Assembly: GCA_964624145.1 (NCBI GenBank)
Contig: CAZUXT010000010.1
Coordinates: forward strand, 20,164-84,163
Origin: WJMT01 sp964624145
Lineage (GTDB): Bacteria; Acidobacteriota; Aminicenantia; Aminicenantales; Aminicenantaceae
Direction: 5' to 3'
Length of the DNA stretch: 64,000 nt
Position numbers and translations under genes: made by a program. Position 1 is the first letter of the stretch. Every line of letters starts with the position of its first letter. Shown in pieces: positions 43,983 to 52,134 of the stretch. The notes under the pieces are model-generated. The model saw only the letters and a list, made by a program, of their open reading frames with translations, had not been told where the DNA came from and made no database searches.

Positions 43983-44008
43983 CTAAACAGAATAATTGGC
44001 AATCATCC

Positions 44009-46513
44009 ATGAAACGAAGAATGAAAGGGATCTTCCACCTCTTCAAACAAAAAAACACACCTGACGAAAAAAAACCGCCCAATAAGGACGATCAATACAT
44101 ACCAGATGAATTAACCCTCAAGAAAATAGGCAAAAAAAAGGATTCTCCCCTTAATGAACCTGTGTGGAAAGCCTCTCTGCTGATCTTATCCGGAAGCTTT
44201 TTACTCGGCCTTCTTCAGCATATAATCGGCTTCTCCCGCCCGATCCTTTCCTGGTTTCCAGCCCTGGTAGCGCTGGCTATCTGGATAACAGCGATCCGGA
44301 TGCTCCTTATGGATGCCAAACTGAAAAAATTCTGGGTAGGCTGGCTTGTTTTGAGTGTTGTGCTGCCCCTCCTTCTTTCCAGAGACGGAAGTATCTGGAC
44401 AGCAGCTGTAGGAGGCTCATTCTTCTTCTTGTTGTTCCGAAAATACAGGCCGTACCGGCATCTCACATCCCGCAGGCGGGCGGCCCTATTTCTTTTGGGA
44501 TTTTTGATGTTTGTTCTTCTTATCACCGGCGGAGGAATCATTTCCACCACTCCTTCTGAAGAAACGTTGCCCGGCACTGTTCAAACAGAACATAATGTCA
44601 CTCCGGAATCAAATGACTGGGGAAGTTTTATCGGACACTATGCTTCCGGTTCCCTTGAGCTTTTCTGGTTTTTTTCTCTCTTGCACCTGTTCTTCCGGGC
44701 AAGGCTTCATTTCATGAAAATCAGACCGAAGCTGGCTGTGAGTGCCTTTTTAATAACAGTCACCCCGGTTCTTCTCCTTATATTTATGGGCCTTATCATC
44801 CTCTACGGAACCCTCGGCGCCACGCGGGGAGCAAGGGTAAGAGCTGTGCTCCAGAACTGGAAAGAACTTGCTGCCCAGGACACTAACTTTATCCCCTCCC
44901 TTTTCCCTGATTCTTTTCTCTACATAGAAACCACGGCCAAAAGCCCTGCCAGTAAAGAGAAGCCTCCCTGGTTGGAGGAATTTCTCCTGTCTCTTCATGC
45001 TGAAGGATCTCCCTTTGCCAAAGAACCGGTTATCGACCAGGCGGATTATTTCTGGATAGAGCCTGACCTGTGGATCATCCATATCCAAAAGGAAAAGCAA
45101 GACGACCTACGTATGCAGGCTGGGATGGTCGACTCAGCCATGATGAACCGGCTGGCTCAAATCGTCCAGAGCAATGTCCGCTTCGCTCCCTCAATGACTC
45201 TAACCGTCATGGACAAACCAGTAGCCACAGTGAGACCGGAAGCAAAGAAACCACCTAAAAAAATCGAGGGGAGGTTCATCCCTGAACAAGAATTGCAAAA
45301 AGATACTTCTCAGGAAGGAAAATCCCTGTGGCACAAATCCATAGGATTCGGACTGACTGACATCGACCTCATTGAGCTCAAAGACGGAAAGCTCGCAAAT
45401 CAAAAAATGCTTCTGGTCATCGAAGCGAGCATAGCCAGTATCCTGGAAGAACTCACATCAGATAAAAACCCCTTTGGTCAAGCGGTTATGTTCTCCGTTC
45501 TGGCCATCGCCTTTATGCTGCTTTTTTTAGAGGCGTTCATCTTCTTTTTCGGAGTCCGGATCACCACAGGATTCACATCCGCTGTCCGGTCCCTTTACCG
45601 GGGCACTCAGCGGATCGCCAAAGGCGACCTGGACACCGGAATCGACATCCCTAACGAAGATGAGCTGGGCGACCTTGCTCATTCATTCAATACCATGGCC
45701 AGAGCTGTTAAAAAAGGCCGAGAGGAAGCCATACTGCGCGCTCACTTAGAGGGAGAGCTGGAAACAGCCCGGAAAATCCAGGAAAGACTTCTGCCGCATG
45801 AGATGCCTCAATTTCCCGGTTTTGAAATCGCAGGTACTAGTATTCCAAGCAAGCAAGTGGGCGGGGATTATTTCGATTTTCTGGATCTGGGAAAAGGACG
45901 TCTGGGAATCGCCATCGCTGACGTATCCGGCAAAGGAATCCCCGCAGCTCTTTTGATGGCCAATCTCCAGGCAAGTTTTCATTCACAGATTATGGAGACC
46001 AAAAAAGTCGGAGATGTGGCAACCCGCATCAACAACATGATCGTGAAGTCCACGGATTCTAACATGTTCGTGACTTTCTTTTACGGACTTCTTGATAGAA
46101 ACCTATCCACATTCACTTCCACAAATGCCGGTCATAATCCCCCTGTCCTCTGGAGAGTCGATAAGAACATCGAACGTTTGACAGAGGGAGGGCTGGTTCT
46201 CGGCTTTCTTTCTGACCAAAAATACGCACAGCAAACCACTGCCTTGAATCCCGGTGATATTCTTGTCTTGTTCACTGATGGGATCACAGAAGCCCGGGCT
46301 CCGGACAAAGCTATGACCGAGAATACACTCTTCGGTGAAGACCGGCTGATCCAAGTCATCAAGGACAACGCTTCTCTGCCTGCCCGGGAGATCCAGGCCG
46401 CTATCCTCCAGGCAGTATCCGCTCACACCAAAAACAGACCCCAGGACGACGATATCACCCTTGTGATCATCAAACGCAGGGAAGTCAAAAAAAACTCAGA
46501 CAAGAACAAATAA
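44009..46513 (+). CDS. Membrane PP2C/SpoIIE-type serine phosphatase with HAMP domain
   Basis: This is a signalling phosphatase, most likely acting on an anti-sigma antagonist protein. From the ATG at 44009 it has 834 residues. The first 270 or so residues hold several hydrophobic helices, then comes an extracytoplasmic segment (about 280-490), another helix (AVMFSVLAIAFMLLFLEAFIFFF), a HAMP domain (SLYRGTQRIAKGDLDTGIDIPNEDELGDLAHSFN), a coiled linker and the SpoIIE domain: FEIAGTSIPSKQVGGDYFDFLDL, LGIAIADVSGKGIPAALLMA, NAGHNPP and LVLFTDGITEARAP. No partner anti-sigma antagonist gene is adjacent. Confidence 0.9.
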   Translation: MKRRMKGIFHLFKQKNTPDEKKPPNKDDQYIPDELTLKKIGKKKDSPLNEPVWKASLLILSGSFLLGLLQHIIGFSRPILSWFPALVALAIWITAIRMLLMDAKLKKFWVGWLVLSVVLPLLLSRDGSIWTAAVGGSFFFLLFRKYRPYRHLTSRRRAALFLLGFLMFVLLITGGGIISTTPSEETLPGTVQTEHNVTPESNDWGSFIGHYASGSLELFWFFSLLHLFFRARLHFMKIRPKLAVSAFLITVTPVLLLIFMGLIILYGTLGATRGARVRAVLQNWKELAAQDTNFIPSLFPDSFLYIETTAKSPASKEKPPWLEEFLLSLHAEGSPFAKEPVIDQADYFWIEPDLWIIHIQKEKQDDLRMQAGMVDSAMMNRLAQIVQSNVRFAPSMTLTVMDKPVATVRPEAKKPPKKIEGRFIPEQELQKDTSQEGKSLWHKSIGFGLTDIDLIELKDGKLANQKMLLVIEASIASILEELTSDKNPFGQAVMFSVLAIAFMLLFLEAFIFFFGVRITTGFTSAVRSLYRGTQRIAKGDLDTGIDIPNEDELGDLAHSFNTMARAVKKGREEAILRAHLEGELETARKIQERLLPHEMPQFPGFEIAGTSIPSKQVGGDYFDFLDLGKGRLGIAIADVSGKGIPAALLMANLQASFHSQIMETKKVGDVATRINNMIVKSTDSNMFVTFFYGLLDRNLSTFTSTNAGHNPPVLWRVDKNIERLTEGGLVLGFLSDQKYAQQTTALNPGDILVLFTDGITEARAPDKAMTENTLFGEDRLIQVIKDNASLPAREIQAAILQAVSAHTKNRPQDDDITLVIIKRREVKKNSDKNK

Positions 46514-46631
46514 CTATTTGAAATTGCTCTTTGGCAAAACTTATGCTATTTTAGTGCGAATCACATTAAATCCCCCTGATGCAGGATTTTATAGGAATTT
46601 GTGATCAACAAAGTATATTCAGGAATACAAA

Positions 46632-48884
46632 ATGACTAAATACCGGATATGTTCACTTGTGACAGCGGTCTTTCTGTTCTTTTTTCTTGCCTGGAGAGCT
46701 TGGTCTTTTTCTGCTGCACAGGAGAAACCTCCGGGCCCTGTATACATCAACCGCCTTTCCGGGCCCATCACTTTGGACGGGCTGGTCGCAGAGAACGCCT
46801 GGAACGGGGCCACATCTCTTTCCATGGTGATGCAGACCCCTGACTTCGGACCTGCTCCGTCTGAAAAAACAGAACTGCTCATTGGTTTCGACGACGAATA
46901 TCTCTATGTAGGGGCCCGCCTTTACGACCGTGAACCGGATAAGATCCAAGCCCCATCCAAAAAGCGTGATTACATGCTTGGAGACACGGAGTGGTTCGGC
47001 ATCATTCTCGATACGTTTAATGACAAAGAGAACGGGTTGGCCTTTTATACCACACCCACCGGACTTCGATTCGACGGAGCCATTTTTAATGATGCTGTTC
47101 CCGTTAATCCAGAATCCATACCCATCAACCTAAGCTGGAACACGTTCTGGGATGTGAAAACCGTGGTCAATGACCAGGGTTGGTTCGCAGAGATACGCAT
47201 CCCCTTCTCGAGCCTCCGCTTTCAGGACAGGGACGGACAGGTGGTCATGGGCCTTATCGCCACGCGATATATCCCCCGCAAGAATGAATCGGATATCTAC
47301 CCTGCCATTCCTCCCAATTGGGGGGCATACAGCAGCTGGAAGTGCTCGCGGGCCTGTGAAGTGGTGTTGGAAGGGGTCCGCAGACAAAAACCCCTCTACA
47401 TCACTCCCTATACATTAGCCGGATACGGCCAAAGCTATAACCTGAATGAAGAAGAAACCGCCTACCTCAAAGACAATCAGCCGAAGCTGGAACCCGGGCT
47501 GGATATCAAATACGGACTGACCAGTAACCTGACTATGGACCTGACCCTGAACACCGACTTCGCTCAGGTCGAAGCTGATGATGTGCAAATCAACCTGACA
47601 AGATACTCGCTTTTCTTCCCTGAAAAACGCCTCTTTTTCCAGGAACGCTCAAGCATCTTTGACTTCACTTTCGGAGGCCCGACAAAGCTCTTTTACAGCC
47701 GCATGATAGGAATCTACGACGACCAAATCGTGCGCATTTACGGAGGGGGCCGTGTAGTGGGACGTTTAGGGGGATGGGATATCGGATTTCTCGATATGCA
47801 GACAGCACCTCTGGATGACCTGCCTTCAGAAAATTTCGGTGTGCTGCGCATGCGGCGCCGGGTGTTTAATCCCTACTCCTATGTGGGAGGCATCCTGACC
47901 AGCCGTCTCGGGGCAGACGGAAGCTACAATGTGGTATACGGAGTGGACAGCCAAACCCGGCTCTCAGAAAACGATTACCTTATCCTGGCCTGGGCTCAGT
48001 GTTTTGATATTGACCGGCCCACAACCTCCGGTTTTCTGGATAACGCCCGCTTCCGCTTGGGCTGGGAACGGCGGACCAATAAAGGGCTGGGAGGATTGTT
48101 CCGCATAGGCCGCCGGGGTCCGCATTATGATCCCGGAATGGGTTTTGAGCTTCTGGAAGATTACACCGTTATCGGAGGGAATGTACTCTACGGATGGCTG
48201 CCCGGACCTCAATCCCCTCTCCAATCACACAATGTCTTCAACACAACCCGGCTTATTCTCCGTAACGAGGATGGAGGACTGCGCACTCTTCTGTTTCAGC
48301 CCGGTTGGGAATTCAGCGCAAAAAACGGATGGTTTGGCAACTTCTCTCTGGTTCTCCAAAAGGAAAGTCTCATAGAAGCTTTCGAACTGTCCGATGAGGT
48401 CTCCATTCCAGTGGGGGAGTACACTTTTTTCGGATTTCAGGGAATTTTCACCACTCCCATGAACCGCTTGCTCAGCACTATAGTGAATGTAGAAGCAGGA
48501 CAATTCTATGACGGGCAGCGCCTCTCCATCGGGATCACTCCTTTCTGGGCGGTAGTGAACAATATCAGCCTCAGTGGATTTTACCAGTACAATTGGGCTG
48601 ATTTTCCTGATCGAAACCAGGCTTTCACCGCTCACATCGCCCGCATCAAGCTGGAGGCCACTTTGAGCACTGCCTTCACTGCTTCAGCCTTTATTCAATA
48701 CAACAGCGCTGGGTCCTTAGCCATTGCCAACATCAGGCTGCGCTACAATCCCCGGGAAGGGACTGACCTTTATGTGGTCATCAACGACTGCCTTTACAGT
48801 GACCGTTACGGTGAAACCCCCAACCTCCCTCCTTACAGTGACAGGGCAGTGATGGTCAAATATTCAACCACATTCAATTTTTAA
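46632..48884 (+). CDS. Outer-membrane CBM9-like plus DUF5916 protein
   Basis: This 750-residue protein has a signal peptide (VTAVFLFFFLAWRAWSF), then a family-9 carbohydrate-binding-like domain (PITLDGLVAENAWNGA, GFDDEYLYVGARLYDREP, FAEIRIPFSSLRF) and a DUF5916 barrel (FAQVEADDVQINLTRYSLFFPEKRLFFQE, ending in TTFNF with a terminal Phe). It is a paralogue of the protein at 34247 with clear but incomplete similarity. An AGGA lies 11 bp before the ATG. The gene stands alone, between the phosphatase and a convergent Usp gene. Confidence 0.85.
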   Translation: MTKYRICSLVTAVFLFFFLAWRAWSFSAAQEKPPGPVYINRLSGPITLDGLVAENAWNGATSLSMVMQTPDFGPAPSEKTELLIGFDDEYLYVGARLYDREPDKIQAPSKKRDYMLGDTEWFGIILDTFNDKENGLAFYTTPTGLRFDGAIFNDAVPVNPESIPINLSWNTFWDVKTVVNDQGWFAEIRIPFSSLRFQDRDGQVVMGLIATRYIPRKNESDIYPAIPPNWGAYSSWKCSRACEVVLEGVRRQKPLYITPYTLAGYGQSYNLNEEETAYLKDNQPKLEPGLDIKYGLTSNLTMDLTLNTDFAQVEADDVQINLTRYSLFFPEKRLFFQERSSIFDFTFGGPTKLFYSRMIGIYDDQIVRIYGGGRVVGRLGGWDIGFLDMQTAPLDDLPSENFGVLRMRRRVFNPYSYVGGILTSRLGADGSYNVVYGVDSQTRLSENDYLILAWAQCFDIDRPTTSGFLDNARFRLGWERRTNKGLGGLFRIGRRGPHYDPGMGFELLEDYTVIGGNVLYGWLPGPQSPLQSHNVFNTTRLILRNEDGGLRTLLFQPGWEFSAKNGWFGNFSLVLQKESLIEAFELSDEVSIPVGEYTFFGFQGIFTTPMNRLLSTIVNVEAGQFYDGQRLSIGITPFWAVVNNISLSGFYQYNWADFPDRNQAFTAHIARIKLEATLSTAFTASAFIQYNSAGSLAIANIRLRYNPREGTDLYVVINDCLYSDRYGETPNLPPYSDRAVMVKYSTTFNF

Positions 48885-48921
48885 GCGTCAAGGCTGCACT
48901 GCACAATCTTGCTTCACACTG

Positions 48922-49800
48922 TCACGGTCTGCGGAAGCGAGAAGGGAGGGCGAAAACCGGGACCGAGCTGTAGGAGATCACCTTCTCAGTGGTGCTTCCC
49001 AGGAAAAAACGCTCTACTGCCCCGGGGCCGCAGGTGGAAATTACGATAAGATCACACTTGTGCGTTTCTGCATAATCCACGATACCGAGCTCCGCACTCA
49101 AGGAACGGACCACATCCTCAGTTATTTTGATGCCTTCATGCTCCCGTTTCTTCCTCATGGAAAGCCTCTTGTGGACCGTTTCTATCATCTCGTCCAGCAC
49201 TCTGGGAGCAAACTGCTGGTCATGCAGCTCGAGCACATGCAGCAGCACCAGCTCCGAATCAAAGCTCTTGGCCAGCTTCCAGGCATAATCCCGTTCGATT
49301 TCCTCGTGCTCGGAAAAATCGGTAGGAACAAGAATCCGGTTGAACGCCAGTTTTTTGGCTTTCTTCTTGGTCAGGAGCATAGGCACTTTTGAGTTGCGCA
49401 GGACCTGATTCGCCACGCTTCCGATAAAGAGTTTTTCGAGGGCTGAAAGGCCTTTTTTCCCCATGACAATAAGATCGAAAGGCTCCCCCTCTGCAGTTTT
49501 AACGATCTCCTTGGCGGGATTCCCTTCCCTGATTATGGAACGGAATTTTGCCTTGTGGGTCTTTTTGGTCTTCTCCAGCCTCTCCAGAGCTTCCTGCTTG
49601 ATGACATCGATGCGGCACACCAGCTCTCCCTTCACAGATTCGGTTGTATTATAGAGAGACGAAGGGAAGTCCGGTACCACATGCAGAGCCGTAAGTTCTG
49701 CTTTGAAGACTTTGGCCATCTGCTCGGCATGGCGCATAGCCTCCTGAGCTTCATCGGAAAAATCTGTGGGCCAAAGAATCTTTTTTATAAAGTCTTCCAT
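48922..49800 (-). CDS. Tandem universal stress protein (two UspA domains)
   Basis: This 292-residue protein has two Usp domains in tandem: the first (1-145) with KKILWPTDFSDEAQEAMRHA and DLIVMGKKGLSALEKLFIGSVANQVL, the second (150-290) with FNRILVPTDFSEHEEIERDYA and DLIVISTCGPGAVERFFLGSTTEKVI. The G-x2-G-x9-G(S/T) ATP-binding pattern is readable in the first (GKKGLSALEKLFIGS) and altered in the second. It probably acts in stress survival or starvation. The SD is AAGGAG, and the protein is cytoplasmic. Confidence 0.9.
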   Translation of the reverse strand: MEDFIKKILWPTDFSDEAQEAMRHAEQMAKVFKAELTALHVVPDFPSSLYNTTESVKGELVCRIDVIKQEALERLEKTKKTHKAKFRSIIREGNPAKEIVKTAEGEPFDLIVMGKKGLSALEKLFIGSVANQVLRNSKVPMLLTKKKAKKLAFNRILVPTDFSEHEEIERDYAWKLAKSFDSELVLLHVLELHDQQFAPRVLDEMIETVHKRLSMRKKREHEGIKITEDVVRSLSAELGIVDYAETHKCDLIVISTCGPGAVERFFLGSTTEKVISYSSVPVFALPSRFRRP

Positions 49801-49912
49801 TTTATACTCCTTAATTAGCCTGACCTATCCATAACAAAACCTTTAGCTAAGGTTATGGTTATTGTATCAGGAAAAACGGAAAAGGCAATATTCTTTGTTC
49901 ATTCTTGACTAT

Positions 49913-49937
49913 CTATAAAAATACAGTATTTTTATAG
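49913..49937. promoter_or_regulatory. Perfect 25-bp palindrome, candidate operator
   Basis: CTATAAAAATAC (49913-49924), a central A and its exact reverse complement (49926-49937). A TATAAT follows at 49950-49955, so the right arm overlaps the expected -35 region of the promoter for the gene at 50012. The function as operator is inferred. Confidence 0.6.
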
Positions 49938-50011
49938 GAAAAACGGCTGTATAATATAGATAAGAAAAAAGGCAGTCATTTAAGCATAAAATAAAAGAGG
50001 GAAATAAAGAA

Positions 50012-51928
50012 ATGAACAATAAAGTAAAGAGTAAAAACTCGGCCTTAGTTGAGGTATTAGGCCCGGTTGAAGATTTGGAAAGCTATGTCAAAGCTGACTG
50101 GTGGCGGCTCATTTTTAACGCAAACTATCTGCGAACAGACGGCGATGTGGTTGAGGATGCAAAAATCACAAAAGACGAGCTCGATTTGTTTGTCACTGCT
50201 CTTAATCTACCAAAAGATGCTCAGGTGCTCGACCTCTGCTGTGGACAGGGACGGCATTCCCTTGAACTGGCCATCCGCGGATACACCGGAATCACCGGAC
50301 TCGACCGGTCCCATTATCTCATCAATCGAGCTAGAAAACTCAACAAGCAGGCCGGATTAAATGTCCAGTTCAGGGAAGGAGATGCCCGGAAACTAAGGTT
50401 TAAAAACGATAGTTTCGATGCGGTCATGATCGCTGGGAATAGTTTCGGTTATTTTGAATCAGCCACGGATGATATGAGGGTCCTGGAGGAAATCAAACGC
50501 ATACTAAAACCTGAGGGCAAACTGTTGATTGATGTTACGGATGGGGAATACATGCAGGAGAACTTTGAGCCCAGAAGCTGGGAATGGATCGATAAGAATT
50601 ATTTTGTGTGCCGGGAGAGGTCGCTTTCAAAAAGCAGAGACCGCCTGGTGTCCAGAGAAGTCATCACTCATGTCACCAAGGGAGTGATTGCTGATCAATT
50701 TTATGCTGAAAGACTTTATACCTTCAACGGCCTTCAGACTTTACTCACTGAGGTCGGATTTGCAGATATCTGTGAGCATTCAAAGATATCACCTGACTCA
50801 CAACGCAATCAAGACTTAGGCATGATGGCAAAGAGAATTGTCCTGACCGCTGTCATTAAAAAAGAATGGCCATCCGTTGAAAAAACAGCCATTCAATCAG
50901 AAAATGTCATTGTTCTATTAGGAGACCCGAATAGAAATGATATCGTTAAACCCAGCGCAAAGTTTGACGATGATGATTACCATACGATCAATGAGTTAAA
51001 AAAAGCTCTTTCTCAGTTAAAACAGTACAATTTCATTTATTTGAGTGACCATGACAGCCTGGTTCAGGAGTTACAAAAAGCAAAGGACACATGCAGTTTT
51101 GTTCTGAACTTGTGTGATGAAGGTTATAACAACGAAGCTTCAAAGGAACTGCACATCAGCGCGCTTCTGGAAGTGCTGGACATTCCTTATTCAGGCGGAA
51201 CGCCCCAATGCCTGGCTTACTGTTATGACAAATCGCTTGTTCGCGGTATTGCTCAGGAAATGGACATTCCTGTCCCAAAAGGATTCTTGATAAAACCTGA
51301 AGATGTGAGTTTCATCGAGTTCCCGCTCAACTTCCCTGTCATTGTGAAACCGAATTTCGGGGATTCCAGCTTTGGAATCCCTGCCCAGAATGTCTGCTAT
51401 GATGTCCAGTCCCTTGAGCATGCCATTGTACAAGTCAGAGATAGATTTGGCTACAACAACCCGATCATAGTGGAAGAATTTTTAACGGGCAAGGACATCA
51501 GTGTGGGGATTATCGGAAACCCCACCATATCTTATTCTATTCTGCCTGTTATTGAAGAAGATTACTCAAGTCTGCCCTCGGAATTACCAAAAATCTGCGG
51601 TTATGAGGCCAAGTGGGATCCTGAATCCCCCTACTGGCAGCTCAAATCATTACCGGCAAACCTTCCGGAAGACGTAGAAAGATTTTTGACAGCCAGCTGC
51701 CTTAAACTGTATGAGCGCCTGGAATGCCGAGATTATGCCCGGTTTGACTGGAGGCTCGATGCAAACGGAACACCTCGGCTGCTCGAAGTCAATCCCAACC
51801 CGGGATGGTGTTGGGACGGCCACCTGGCAAAAATGGCCGGTCTTCAAGGCCTTTCATACAGCGATATGCTGAAAATGATCCTGGAAGCCGCGAAAAGCCG
51901 TATTGAACATCAAAGACCACGGAGATAA
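50012..51928 (+). CDS. Methyltransferase fused to D-Ala-D-Ala-ligase-like ATP-grasp domain
   Basis: This 638-residue protein has two enzymatic halves. Residues about 20-285 are a class I methyltransferase (AQVLDLCCGQGRHSLELAIRG, GLDRSHYLINRA, FDAVMIAGNSFGYF). Residues about 300-625 are an ATP-grasp ligase of the D-alanine-D-alanine ligase type: FVLNLCDEGYNNEA, LEVLDIPYSGGTPQ, NFPVIVKPNFGDSSFGI, NPIIVEEFLTGKDISVGII and ARFDWRLDANGTPRLLEVNPNPGW, with the metal-binding Glu and Asn in EVNPNPG. The product is unknown, perhaps a methylated amino-acid conjugate. SD GAGGG; a palindromic operator candidate lies upstream. Confidence 0.88.
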   Translation: MNNKVKSKNSALVEVLGPVEDLESYVKADWWRLIFNANYLRTDGDVVEDAKITKDELDLFVTALNLPKDAQVLDLCCGQGRHSLELAIRGYTGITGLDRSHYLINRARKLNKQAGLNVQFREGDARKLRFKNDSFDAVMIAGNSFGYFESATDDMRVLEEIKRILKPEGKLLIDVTDGEYMQENFEPRSWEWIDKNYFVCRERSLSKSRDRLVSREVITHVTKGVIADQFYAERLYTFNGLQTLLTEVGFADICEHSKISPDSQRNQDLGMMAKRIVLTAVIKKEWPSVEKTAIQSENVIVLLGDPNRNDIVKPSAKFDDDDYHTINELKKALSQLKQYNFIYLSDHDSLVQELQKAKDTCSFVLNLCDEGYNNEASKELHISALLEVLDIPYSGGTPQCLAYCYDKSLVRGIAQEMDIPVPKGFLIKPEDVSFIEFPLNFPVIVKPNFGDSSFGIPAQNVCYDVQSLEHAIVQVRDRFGYNNPIIVEEFLTGKDISVGIIGNPTISYSILPVIEEDYSSLPSELPKICGYEAKWDPESPYWQLKSLPANLPEDVERFLTASCLKLYERLECRDYARFDWRLDANGTPRLLEVNPNPGWCWDGHLAKMAGLQGLSYSDMLKMILEAAKSRIEHQRPRR

Positions 51929-52134
51929 GCGCGTTCTTCACATTTTTGCACTCCATTCGTATCTTCAAACAGGTGACTCTCCGAGACACTATTCATTGCC
52001 AGAGTAAGTTCCTCTCTTATAGAATTCATATAAAACAACAATAAGAGACCTTGACTCAGTAAAAAATGCCCTGAGCAGCTGTGACTCTGTTTTTCATGTT
52101 GATACGAAAAAATTTGTAAAGCAATACCCGTAAC

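Noticed and set aside
43973..44008. GTG start for the SpoIIE phosphatase
   Set aside because: It lies inside the predicted -10 region (TATTAG at 43977); the ATG at 44009 is downstream of the expected transcription start.
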